This document shows positions 33,361-45,200 of a stretch of DNA of 64,000 nt, piece after piece. Each line of letters opens with the position of its first letter. The first letter of the stretch is position 1. The notes beneath the pieces were generated by a model. It was not told where the DNA came from. It ran no database searches and worked only from the letters and a program-made list of their open reading frames with translations. Position numbers and translations under genes: made by a program. Source of the stretch: Cheiracanthium punctorium (Eukaryota; Arthropoda; Arachnida; Araneae; Cheiracanthiidae); assembly GCA_038373885.1 (NCBI GenBank), contig JAWZYV010013564.1, positions 124,001 to 188,000 on the forward strand. Reading direction: 5' to 3'.

Positions 33361-35013
33361 CTACATCGCACAACAATCACGAAGAAACATCACCACCCAA
33401 CAAAGGCACCACGGTACATGAAGATACATGTGACAATAGCACCCAACAGATACAAGATGCTTTCACGCCCCACCCTCAAACAAATGATGCAGCAAATTCA
33501 AGGAACACTCAGATCGACTTCCCTCACATAAGAATAATACAGATAAACATGAACTTTTGCAGAGCAGCAAACATCCAGCTCACACAACATATGGGATGAG
33601 AAGGTACGGACATAGCTAACGTGACCATTTATTTTTTCCTCCAAAACGGGACATCTATTAATTTTTTGGAAATAGTGTATTTATTTTGTTCCTCAAAACG
33701 GAACATCTACTGTTTTTAAGGTAATAGTGTAGGGAGACTGAATTGACAGATCTGGGTATCTTTTAGTTGTTAAGAAAATGCGCAAAAAAGCTTGTGTTAA
33801 TGTTAATATCAAAATAAAATAAAATAAAAAACTGATTAAACGCTCATATATTATTAAAAATAGTGCAAGACGTACGTTTCGAATGGTATAAGGGCTAGGA
33901 TCTTCTTCAAAAACAATATCCGACACAAGGCAGGAAAGTGAGAAATGTAAACAAAAGGACACACAGAAAAAATGAAGTCATTCGGAAGGAAAAAATTCTT
34001 AGAAAACCAGAGTGAAAAGGAAAAATAAAGTGGAGATCGGGGGAGGGGGAGGAATAAGCAAAAGAGGAACATGACTTTAAAAAAAGAGAAATAAATTAAA
34101 TAAATTGAAATAGTTGACAAAAAAAGAACATTAAAAGAAGAAACACAAAAACAATACATGCCCTCCACGTTTTCTTTGCGTCTCGATAGGCGAGGGACGG
34201 AGATCAGGTTTTCTTTTTACAGACACTGCCGTTGGATAATTTTAGATTTTTAGCGGTCTTTATTGAAATCGTTACCGTGGGTTGCTCTCTTCCTAAAAAC
34301 GGGGCATTGCAGGGGACATTCTCTAAAAACGGGACATTACGGTGTCCCGAAGCTGTGCATGGGGACAACGGGACAAGCCACCTAAAAACGGGACATATGG
34401 TCACCTTAGACATAGCCCTTCTTCAAGACCCCTACAGGAACACGGATGGCACCATGGAAGGGTTTCCCGAGAAGCTGGAGCATCCTCGCCTCAGCCAACA
34501 AAGAAGCAGCAATCTTAATAAGGAACAAAAAATTAGTCTATGCACTTTACCTGTCAACACAAACGTCCATATTCATTTCCCTAACAACCCCAAAAGCAAA
34601 CATGATAATAGGGTCGCAATATGCGAGACCAAGGTCAGACCTACAAGCAGCTCTGGATGAGCACTCTCACGCCATGCCAATGTCTACCCCCTATATACTA
34701 GGAGCAGATCAAAATGCTGAAGATATAAAACTATGAGGATGAAGGGCACCACGCTAATTGAACACATGGCAATTTACCAACTGACCCTAGCCAATAGTGA
34801 GGACTGCGCACCAACATTTGAAAAAAATGGAGGAATAGGATGGCCAGACGTATCTCTATGAAACAAATAAGCAGCAAACTTCATTAGTAGGTGGATGGTA
34901 TCAAACGAACACTCAGCATTTGACCATCATTACATAGCCATAGACTTAAGCATCCAGCCAGCAGTAATCACTAGACAGTGATTCAAGACAGAACTTGGCA
35001 ATCAGACTATATA
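33360..35013 (+). pseudogene. I/R1-type LINE, 5' part with endonuclease domain
   Basis: Near 33500-33600 the sequence reads IRIIQINMNFCRAANIQ, a typical start of ORF2. The APE-type endonuclease continues with IALLQDPYRN (34413-34440), NKEAAILIRN, SQYARPRSDLQ (about 34620) and GADQNAED (about 34700), where the family has the catalytic GADFNAH. A hAT MITE (33617-34408) interrupts it and frameshifts lie near 34460 and 34735. The RT half is absent; a Tc1 element begins at 35014. Confidence 0.75.
33617..34408. mobile_element. hAT MITE with 8-bp TSD GACATAGC
   Basis: The ends are TAACGTGACCAT and, as reverse complement, TAAGGTGACCAT (11 of 12). GACATAGC is duplicated exactly at 33609-33616 and 34409-34416. 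AAAACGGGACAT repeats occur near both ends. With the insert and one duplication set aside, the LINE frame reads straight through from GTDIA to LLQDPY. Confidence 0.92.
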
Positions 35014-36480
35014 CACTGCCCTCCAAAAGTTAAGGTACAAACTGTTTTTTGTGAATAATATGGAAACGAATGAACATAGAAGCAAAAAATTTGGACTATC
35101 TGAGCACTAAATAGTTTTTTGAGTACGACATAGAAAATTACATAAATGCAACACAAACATGATGTAAAAGCAAAAGAACACTTTGGGTAAAAAAGTCCAC
35201 TTTTGGAGAAAACAGTTTATCAGAGCTTTTTGTCGAAACATGTGGTGGAAACATTACAAAAATGAGTTCTAATAAGGAATGTGTCCACCCCTAACTGCAA
35301 TGCACTGGCGGCATCGATTCTCCATGCTGCTAATTAAGTTGTCGGACACCTCAATAGGGAGCAAAGACCACGCACAGATTAGTCCTTGTTCTGGCTCATG
35401 CATGATCTTGGAGGAAGACTTGAAGCAGCCACTTGTCTGCCAAGGTAATCCCAAACATGTTCTATCTGATTGAGGTGTGGAGATTGAGCTGGCCATTTCA
35501 TTCGCTCCAAACATTGACTCTCAAGATAATCTTCAACAAGCACAGCTCGGTGAGGTCGGGATTATCATCCATCAGAATGAAATCATTGCTAATAGCAGCA
35601 GCATATGGCCGAACATAGGCATCAAGGATCTCGTCCCGATATCTCACACCAGTCATAGTTCCTCCCTGGAACACATGCAGGTCAGTGTGACCATCGAGTG
35701 GGATCCCTGCCCAAACCATTATTCCACCACCTCGATAACTGTCTTTCCACAGTGTTGAATTGATGGTTTTGGGTGCTTCATTCCCTCCAGATAAGCAGAC
35801 GTCCTGAATCGCTCTCCAGTGTGAATCTGGACTCTTCTGTAAAGAGTACAGAAGCCAATCACTGTCTGGTCCAAGGAACATTCTCTTGGCCAAGATAAAC
35901 GGGCCCTTCTCTGTCGTTCGTTGAGGAGACACATATAAGTGGTCACCTTGCATAGAGACCTGCATTGTGAAGAAGCCTTCGCACCATGTTAGCAGATATT
36001 CTTCTCTCTGATGCTACAGAGTGGTCTGAAACAAGTTGCGGCACAGAAATGCTTCTTTTCCGGGCCATAAGAGTTATAAAATGATATTCTGCACGTGTTG
36101 TAGCTCATGGTCGGCCTAGAACATGTCTTCTGGGCACAGAAGCTTCCGTTTGATATTGATTCCAGAGACGGTGGACCACACTGCAAGACACATTAAGACA
36201 CCTAGGAGCATAAGCCTGTGACAACTCCATTTCCATTCATACGACTGGACCGCCTACCACCTTAACGAATCGGGCACACTGTTTCTTTAAGATATTGCGG
36301 GACCCTGCTACCTATTGTTAACGAATCTGCTAACAAAAGTTACACACGTAAATTATGAAAGCCTGATATTTGCACATTTTTCTCTGACTCATATATGCCT
36401 GTTCTTTTCTATAAAAACAAAGTGGTAGCTATCGCTTTTGCATAAAGTTCATTTTTATCATTTATATAAAACTAGTCATT
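35014..36480 (-). mobile_element. Tc1-like transposon, right end unclear
   Basis: The left terminus CACTGCCCTCCAAAAGTTAAGG after TA (35012-35013) is the classic Tc1 family end. The transposase reads on the minus strand. No complementary right terminus was found. The element probably ends in the 18-bp duplicated segment (CATTTATATAAAACTA) near 36459-36492. Confidence 0.8.
35269..36240 (-). pseudogene. Tc1 transposase, several frameshifts
   Basis: The DD34E transposase is visible in pieces: the DNA-binding half at 35990-36240, LFTEESRF (about 35835) with Glu where the first catalytic Asp is expected, GGGIMVWAGI (about 35715), ILMDDN with the second Asp (about 35575), and, after a one-base shift, LNQIEHVW with the catalytic Glu near 35465. 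The C-terminus RCRQCIAVRGGHIPY ends at 35269. At least three frame changes and the Asp-to-Glu change make it inactive. Confidence 0.87.
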
Positions 36481-37252
36481 TATATAAAACTAACGATTGT
36501 AACTGTTGATTTGAAGAAAAAAAGTGTAATTCCAGCAGCTTCCTTACAACAGTTAATACAAGAGTAAAAAATACTTAGAAAATGTATTTTGTTAAAAGAC
36601 ATAGAGGACAAAACGCAATGAAGAATTGCTGGTGCACAAGACATTAAAATTGTTACGTACTGAAAAGTAAGTAGTGAATTTTTATTCATTTAAATTACAA
36701 TACCATACTACAAATTTACTAGACAATTATTAATGGATTATGTAAATATTTCTGTAAAATTAAAGCTAAAAATTATTACATATTTATTAGACAATTATGT
36801 ATGGATTATGTAAATATTTCTGTAAAATTAAAGTAAAAATTATCAAAGGCAGAAATGAGCAAAGAAATATGATCAAATTTAACTGAGTGGATTTTATTTT
36901 TTATAAAATATAGTGTATTATAACAGAAATTTCAACCAAACTGTCAAAATGACTGAAAATAGACACTTTGCCTATGTTTGACACCATTATTGGCATACTT
37001 TCGTAGCTATGCAAGAGTTGCTATTTATCATGCATGTATTCATTCATAGTAAATAAACATCTTTCTCAAAGATTTTTTTAACATCATCCGACAAATAAAG
37101 TATCACCTTAAAACAGTATACCTAAGCAATTGAAAGGACATTAATTAAAATATTTAATTAAAAACAAAACAAATATTTGGATTATATTAATTTAAATCAG
37201 AAAATTATTTATGGAAATTAAGAAAAAATAAAATAATCAAAACTGTACTCAT
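36481..37252. other. no gene recognised
   Basis: AT-rich DNA. A segment near 36720-36790 (ATTATGTAAATATTTCTGTAA) is repeated at about 36803, indicating a local tandem duplication of roughly 70 bp. Confidence 0.45.
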
Positions 37253-37449
37253 AAAGATAAAATATATTTGCGTGCTTTCGCTTTGCTAAATTTGTCGATG
37301 ACATCATCAAAGTCAATAGCAGCTACTTTTCTTTCTATGGACAAAATAACCAAATTTGATAATCTTTATTCCCTCATTGTCGATCTTAGATAAATTTTAA
37401 TTAGTTTAAGTTTCGAAAAACTTCTTTCGCACGAGGACCCACAAACACA
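37253..37449 (-). pseudogene. hAT transposase C-terminus (ZMYM/TTF-type), fragment
   Basis: The minus strand reads GSSCERSFSKLKLIKIYLRS, an in-frame stop, then LSNLVILSIERKVAAIDFDD and the KARKY segment. This is the dimerisation region of hAT transposases related to ZMYM1-like proteins. Only about 65 codons remain. Confidence 0.8.
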
Positions 37450-37641
37450 GGTAGTTAAAAAATACTGCAAAATTGAAAATAAATTGGAAATTGAATTTAC
37501 AAAATTAAAATCACACCCGCACAAAAATGTCAGAAATACTGAAAAAAAAAGTATGGATGTTCTATGAATAAAACATTTTTTTAAACAGCATTGAGTTGTT
37601 CCTGTTTTTAAAATATGATGTCCTCTGGTGAAAAATAGTAT

Positions 37642-37875
37642 GAAGTTGCTGATATTGAGCTGAAGTTTTACTATGCAGTGGAATATGGAAAGTTATTTGA
37701 CATCGGAAGGGTTATTGCTTTATCAGAAAAAGATGAGATTGCTACCATGAAATATTTGCATGCAATACCTGGCTCAGATTCTTTTATTTGGCTACGCCAC
37801 GGCAAGATGACGCAGAAATAATTACTGTAGACAAGATTTTTTTTAGTCGAATTGAATTAATTGATTTCAGTTATT
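37642..37875 (+). pseudogene. fragment of a TE-associated C-terminal domain
   Basis: A + strand frame reads FYYAVEYGKLFDIGRVIAL and MKYLHAIPGSDSFIW, then after a shift near 37795 PRQDDAEIITVDKIFF. This resembles a short domain often found near the C-terminus of arthropod TE proteins (YYVG-x-V ... F-x-WP-x-x-DD). The parent family is not identified. Confidence 0.45.
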
Positions 37876-40800
37876 CCATTTACCATTACTAATGTAAAAA
37901 GTATCAAAACAGCTCACAATCTCAACTATACAATAGACTCTATAAAAAAAAAAGTACATAAATAACCTGATAATTTTTTTATATGTTACTTTTTGTTTGA
38001 AATGATGTTTGCCGATTTTGTTGTAAAATGGTACACAAGTTAGAAATAAATTATGTTGATTTGTGACAACTTCTTTTAATCGCAATATTATTTACTTTTT
38101 GTTTATTTTAAATGAAGTATAAGATATGGTTATGTGTAGAGTTACATTTACACAGTATTTTTTCCCCTCAGTTGGCAAATGGAGAAAGTTATGACATTAT
38201 TTACGAATTATTTTGAGTGTTCCTGTAAATTATGCTATATGCATGAATTTTAGTACTCATAAAGATAATTCTCAGGAATAGTCATAGTGTAGCTTTGAGA
38301 GGAAAAAAAAACTATTTGTGATACATCAGGGATGTTAACTCCAACATTCGATTTGGGAGCACCCCGGGAGCAGAAAAAATTTCATTTGGGAGCATCTCGG
38401 GAGCAGAAAAATTCCATTTGGGAGCACCTTGGGGGCACAAAAAATTTAGCTTCTGCGAGAAAAACTAAGATTTGGGATCAGAATTAACATGATTTTGGAG
38501 CATAGAATTGAAGATTTTACTGTGTTAACTCTAGAAAAAAGGGCCGCCTAGGGAGAAATTTCAAAAAGTACACTTTGGGGTTCCACGAGAATGTACAGGT
38601 AGATAACATATCTAGAAACTGGTTTGAAACTATCTGATCTTCGAAAATTTAACATGTAGAGTTGTAATATGTGTTCTGACTTACAATGCATAGTTAGATT
38701 TTTTCCAATTTGTCTTCAGTTTCCCCCCCCCCTTCTTTTGGAGAAAATATCCTGTAGGAGTAAGTGTAAGCGAAATAGGAAAAATGATTTGTTGATAATA
38801 TTTTGCTCTAAACATAACAAATATGTGAATTAAATCTGTACATAACTAGAAGTTTTTGATTTAAAAAAAAAAAAAAGTTTTAATCTAAGTAATTTTGAAT
38901 TTTCTGCTTAATTTTTTTTTTTTTCTCAAAATTACGTGATGTAGATGTTTATTATTTATAAGAATAGTACATTTATTGAAGAAGGCTTCAGAAATTTTTA
39001 GCCAGACATGATTTGTTAGGCAGTAGGGGAAGGCAGAGGGACTGCTAATTTTTGTTCCTCAATTTTATCACACTATCACTACTGGACCATTATTACTGGA
39101 TCACAGTCATATATGATATTTCACCTATATTGGTAGAAACTTTTAAACAGAAAAGGACTGTCAGTGTAAGTCATAGCTGCCATACCTCCCGATTTTTCCG
39201 AGAGACTCCCGAATTTCAGAACGATCTCCCGAACTTCCGAAAAGTTTATAAATCTCCCGAATTTTTCCAAATTATTCCCATGTTTTATGTACTTATCAAT
39301 TTTTGAAAAAAATTTACAGAACTTGTTAAATGCTAACGACAGAAACTGAAGAAACTTCGCTAAGACTACTCCAGAGGGCAAAGATTACTTAAAAGTATGG
39401 TTACCATTAAAGAACAAAAAAGCAAGGGAAAACAACAGTGATTACCGAACCTAAAGCAAAACATGTCCTAAATCTATGACGTTCTTAACGGACATAGCAG
39501 AGTAACAAGAGGACGATAATGTGCACCTGGGATGTACGTTTTCACTGCATCTCACACTGCGCCTAGACTAAAGCATGCTAGAGTGCAATGTTACTGATTT
39601 CCGAGTTCGTAAATTCAAAACTTAGTTCAGAGGGGCAAATTCTTATTTTAGATCCTCGATGTTTCGAAAGGCATCTGATAAATAATTATGTACTTGGCGA
39701 ACTACTACACAACAATAATTATCTATCGAGACCTTTCGCCACTGGAAAACCGTTGTCGATGAACTATTGTTACTCGCGACGTGTTTTTATTGCTGTTTTG
39801 CGCACTTGATGAATCTATAAATTTTTTCCACGAACACGTACCAGCTTAACTGACACTTCTATTGTGGATTATTGAGAAAATGGCAGGTGTTAGCGAATAT
39901 CTTAGAAAACTTGGATTGAAAGCGAAATGTTTGTGGTCATTTTCGGATCCAAAAATTTGCTTGGTTTTGAAAAAATCGTCGGCCGAACGAGAACTTCCAG
40001 ACATTTTATGAATGCTAAACTGGAATTTTTGTTTAAATAAAGCAAACTGACTGTCTGCACGGCAAATATAACTTATATAAAAGTGCAGCTTTTAGTAATG
40101 GTATTTAAAATATAAATCTTGTCGTATTCCTTTAGGTCTTCAACATGCAAAGGAAGTAAAATAATTTATGATAGTTTAAATATACTTTATTTTTTAAATA
40201 AATTATTAATAATAATTCCAATAAATAAATACTTCGATATTTATAGCTATTAAAACGTGCACATCTTAATTTTATGCTGAATAAAAGAATAATGCTTTTT
40301 TAAAATGTGAGTTAATGTTAAGAAATCCGTAAGTAAAAGAAAACCAAAATTTTCCGAGTTTTGGTTTTTTTTTTGGGGGGCATTTTCTTTTTAAACAGTT
40401 ACGCGGATTTTACTAAAAATATGTACCGTAACTTCGTGAAAAGTTAACTAATGGTAAGACCACGGGCGGATTAAAGGGGTTGGGGGGAGAGCGATTACTC
40501 CTCAGCTACAGGAAAAAGAAATTCTATTTTACTTCCGTAAAATAGACAAATTTCAACTAACCGCCCATAAAATTGCATTAATCCGTCCTTGGGCAAGACG
40601 TATCGCCCCCTTAAGTAAATAAAAAGATTACTTTTATTAATCATTTAGGAAAATGTACATAACCAAGCCAAAAAAAAAAAAAAAAAAAAAAGAAGAAGAA
40701 GAAAAGATCATTACTAAATAAAGGCACATAAAACATTATTTAATACGGCGGATTAATTAGTTAAAATTTTTTATTTGGGAATACCTTATTCCCCCGTACA

Positions 40801-41032
40801 CGATATATATTTCAGTTACACACATAACCATCTTCAGTCGTTTCTGGAGCTCTCACTAATGGCGGCTTCTTTTTATATCTTCGTCGTTCTTCTTCTTGAA
40901 AGTTCGATGCATGACGTCGTCCCATGATTGGTCGATTGTATGAAGCGTATCGTTGATGCTGCCCTCTGTCGTCAATATTTCTAAGCTCTCACGAATGTAG
41001 GCATATATACTATTTTTAAAGTTGGCTATTTT

Positions 41033-41530
41033 TTAAATATTTTTAAAATCAATGGTAATGGGCTCTTTCAAAGCAAGACGTGCTAGGGCGGTACTTTGTT
41101 TCTGGAGGTTAATGTCTTTAAAATGTTCGTTTTTTCGTTCTTTAATTTTCCTTTTTGTAACGCCGATGTAGCAATTTTCTTTATTAGTATCGTTTGACAT
41201 AAAATTAATTTTATAGATCCCTGCGGTTTCGATGGGGTTGATTGGGTCTTTTTCCGATCTAATGCGCTGAAAGATTGTTTTATTAGGTTTAATTGGAATA
41301 CGGAAGTTCTTTTTACTGGCGATATTAGAAAGTTTATTGGCTATCCCTCGGCTAAAGGGGATAGCGGTAGTAAAACGTGGTTTATCTTTTTGACGGTTGT
41401 CTATAACATTTAATTTACATTGCCTAGCTTTGAAAACTTTGTCGAAAATTTCTCGAGGGTAGTGGGCGTCTTGACATTGTTTCTTTATGAAAGCAATTTC
41501 TTTTTGAAGGAGGTCGTCGTTAGAACACAC
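41033..41530 (-). pseudogene. Penelope 2, left arm: RT C-terminus and GIY-YIG nuclease
   Basis: From CSNDDLLQKEIAFIKKQC through IPIKPNKTIFQRIRSEKD to AGIYKINF, CYIGVTKRKIKERKNEHF and the stop at 41033. The RT catalytic domain is absent. The TAA sits where Penelope 3 has Lys (KKIANY), and the frame is open beyond it in the right arm too. It differs from the right arm by only two residues in the compared region (Cys/Arg and Val/Ile). Confidence 0.9.
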
Positions 41531-41631
41531 TTTGAAAGCGCGGTCGATATAGGAACGAATAGCAGCAATTTTATAGTTGAAAGGGGTTTTAGATTTAAAA
41601 TTTACTATATTAGAGCCTCAATTACTTAGAT

Positions 41632-42276
41632 GTGAACATAACCAGAAACAATAATCTCATTGAGACCACCATTTTTCGAAAACCTACTTGTAATACTAAT
41701 ATAGTAAATTTTAAATCTAAAACCCCTTTCAACTATAAAATTGCTGCTATTCGTTCCTATATCGACCGCGCTTTCAAAGTGTGTTCTAACGACGACCTCC
41801 TTCAAAAAGAAATTGCTTTCATAAAGAAACAATGTCAAGACGCCCACTACCCTCGAGAAATTTTCGACAAAGTTTTCAAAGCTAGGCAACGTAAATTAAA
41901 TATTATAGACAACCGTCAAAAAGATAAACCACGTTTTACTACCGCTATCCCCTTTAGCCGAGGGATAGCCAATAAACTTTCTAATATCGCCAGTAAAAAG
42001 AACTTCCGTATTCCAATTAAACCTAATAAAACAATCTTTCAGCGCATTAGATCGGAAAAAGACCCAATCAACCCCATCGAAACCGCAGGGATCTATAAAA
42101 TTAATTTTATGTCAAACGATACTAATAAAGAAAATTGCTACATCGGCGTTACAAAAAGGAAAATTAAAGAACGAAAAAACGAACATTTTAAAGACATTAA
42201 CCTCCAGAAACAAAGTACCGCCCTAGCCCGTCTTGCTTTGAAAGAGCCCATTACCATTGATTTTAAAAATATTTAA
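41632..42276 (+). pseudogene. Penelope 2, right arm: RT C-terminus and GIY-YIG nuclease
   Basis: 214 codons; the first 22 lie in the spacer and include TTIFRKPTCNTN, which belongs to the same RT frame and so extends the right copy inward. The rest matches the left arm, including the TAA that ends both copies at the same codon. After the stop the frame continues with the family's LEILTTEGSINDTLH segment. Confidence 0.9.
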
Positions 42277-45200
42277 AAAATAGCCAACTTTAAAAATAGT
42301 ATATATGCCTACATTCGTGAGAGCTTAGAAATATTGACGACAGAGGGCAGCATCAACGATACGCTTCATACAATCGACCAATCATGGGACGACGTCATGC
42401 ATCGAACTTTCAAGAAGAAGAACGACGAAGATATAAAAAGAAGCCGCCATTAGTGAGAGCTCCAGAAACGACTGAAGATGGTTATGTGTGTAACCGAAAT
42501 ATATATCGTGTACGGGGGAATAAGGTATTCCCAAATAAAAAATTTTAACAGATCATTACTAATTCTCATGGGTCAAGCCACATAATACTTAATTTTAAAC
42601 ATTCAATTGATACTCTCTCTGGGTTAAAAGTAATGAAATATAAAATTTAAAAATGCTCTTTATTAAAAATTCGCGCTCGCAATTGAAAAAAAAGAAAGAA
42701 ATTGAGGCGACACAAGTCATGTTTTAACGTCTCAGCAGAATTCGCTCTCTTGCTTTATTAGCCAGCTCGCAGAGTGAAGACAAAACAACAACAACCTTCG
42801 CGATGACGACGCGGCGTCGGTATCTCGGTTTGTGAAGGCCCGTTTTCCTCCGTATTACATAAATTATTTTTTTTAAAAAGCACATTCAAAATTTGGTTCT
42901 TCTGCATATCGGACTGAAATATTTCTAAAATGGTTTCACGAAGCTTGTCCGCACCTGTAACTACGTCGATGCTTTAAATGACATAATGGGGGGGGGAAAA
43001 AAAAATCAAATGCTCCCTGCATGCCGACGTGCCGTCACTTGAAATGCATCTATGTGCTTTATTTTCTACAGAAATAAATTTGTTAGCATCGGCTTCACCG
43101 GAGCTTGCGCGCTAATTACAGATCAAAAAGCAAGATCAATATACTAAATTTTTTTGCATAAGAAATTTATTTCAGCCAGATAGTCCGTGTCCTGGAAAAA
43201 AATCCCTTTTGACATGCATAGTCCACGGACTATACTCGCTAAATTATGGTAACTAACTATCCCCGATCTCCGGGTTCCATATTTGCCAATTGAACTTAAT
43301 CTTTTTGCAGCCTTTTGGTAAATGAATAATTTTAAAAACAAGATGTAAAACAGAGTTTTTAACACTCTATTGTTAAATTAAAATTTAAGGCATTTTAGTA
43401 ACTCAACTCAACAGAAAAGTATTATTTTCTTCATAATACGTTTATTGATTTCTGAATCATTTTCCCTTCAATTTTAAAATCAGGAAAATCGCAATTTCGT
43501 TTTATTCTCATGTGCAGGTTTTTCTTTGGTAATTATTTTTACAGCTAATATAGGAAGGAGCAGAACATATGTCCCTGTCATAAGTTCCACTTCTGTGTGC
43601 TGATAGACTGCTAAGATTTTAAAATTTTACCTGAGAAAATATTTAGACATTTATTAAATAATTATTCTTTTTCCAATAAATCAAGAAAACTTCACTTTTA
43701 TTCTATCATTTGAATGCTTATTTTAGAAAATGCCAATGCCATATATATAATTCTTCATTCCATTTCTGATCCAAAAAAAAAAAGATAGGTTTTAATTTTT
43801 TTTTTTTTTGAATCAATTTTTAATTTTATTTTCATATCAAGAGAATAGTCTGAAATTTGGATGTGAGACTTATGATTTGTTTTGATCTAGGATTTTACGA
43901 TATTACTTAAGATAATTATTTTAAATAATTTTAGCCTGTTCTCTTTTAATAAATATTGTATATCCAAAACTGATTATTAAACAATTACAGTGCATAGTTA
44001 TTTTCTTCAGGATCACATTCAATTTGTTTGTGGTTGAAATTTAAATGGTAGAAATTGTTTAGTACACCGTTTAGTTTAACAGTGGTTGAATTTAAGCTCA
44101 CACATTATTCCCCAGTTCCATTTTTTTGCATTATCAACCTTGTTATATATGCCTGAAAATACGTGCACGTAAATTATTCAATTTTTTGCTGGAAAATATG
44201 TCCACGTGTATTTCCTCTTTTTTGCTCTTCAGCTGTTTTCATGCCTGCAAAAATCCAGGGGGGCAAGTGCCCCCCCTTGCCCAATGCTGCCGGCGCCCAT
44301 GAATGCAAATAGTTCAAAAGTACTTACTGTTTAAAAAATTGTTATTTCTTTAAAAAAGTATCGCATTTTAAAATTGGCTGTTTTAATAAATGTTTTAAAC
44401 TATACATTTTTCTTCTATATGTAATTTTCTTGGTTACTGATATATTACGCATGTGTACATGGAGTTTTTTCATCGATAGCAAGGGTTTTATAAAGTCTCC
44501 CTAATTTTTTAAAAATCTCCCTAATTTTTTTGAAAATCTCCCTAATTTTCATTCTCCAAGGTTGGCAGCTATGGTGTAAGTGGATTAGGATAGATGTGTT
44601 TAGAATGTAATAAAAATAATAAAATTTCTGCACAGTGCAGGATGTATAAAATTTAATAATATAAATCATAATTTTATTTAAATTCTTTTGTTTGCAATAA
44701 TTATTGAATGATTATCAAGTAAAGATTTTTAAAGTTACTGAATATATACCTTTATTACTATTAGACATTATTTGGAATTGCATTAAAGAAGATTGCTAGA
44801 ATAAATGACAGTCATGTATATTTTGTACAACACCATATCATATCACTGAAATATATTTGTTCTTCCTCTTTCACTTCTAATTTAATGTTTGCTCGTTCAT
44901 GAAAAGTGAATATAAGATTTTTAAAAAGCACTATTCTTTAAAATAAATAAAAATAATTACTACATGTAAGTTTTTTAGCAGGTATAAAATAAATATTTTT
45001 TTTTTAACTCACAGAATTGTCCGAAGGTATGGAATACAGTTTAACTTAAATAATTTATTTTTCATAAAGTTTATTTTTAATTTTTTGTAACATACTTAAA
45101 AAGGTCTCTTTAAAAATTTTTCTTTCTTAAACCTTGCTTTAATATTTTGAAAATGAAAAAAGCATTAATATTTAATTTTAACTATCAAATGTTTTCAAAA

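Larger units (their letters stand above)
40718..42549. mobile_element. Penelope-like element 2, head-to-head inverted duplication
   Basis: Two 854-bp arms (40760-41613 and 41696-42549) are almost identical reverse complements around an 82-bp spacer. AGATCATTACTAA occurs outside on both sides (40705-40717, 42550-42562) and looks like the target duplication, with a 42-bp extension on the left. Each arm encodes the same C-terminal RT and GIY-YIG segment, pointing outward from the centre. Confidence 0.93.
39172..44573. mobile_element. nested hAT-like element with exact 8-bp TSD GTGTAAGT
   Basis: The ends are CATAGCTGCCA and its exact complement TGGCAGCTATG. GTGTAAGT is duplicated at 39164-39171 and 44574-44581. 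CTCCCGAA/T motifs (left) and CTCCCTAATTTT motifs (right) repeat near the ends. An ATG frame at about 39880 (MAGVSEYLRKLGLK, 44 codons to a stop) might be the start of a lost transposase. A Penelope inverted duplication (40718-42549) and a fragment of the GGGCGCCGGCAG MITE (about 44240-44297) lie inside. Confidence 0.85.

Noticed and set aside
33693..34168. Minus-strand hydrophobic frames of 89-104 codons suggesting a membrane protein
   Set aside because: They lie in the interior of the hAT MITE at 33617-34408, in A-rich DNA whose complement codes for Phe and Leu.
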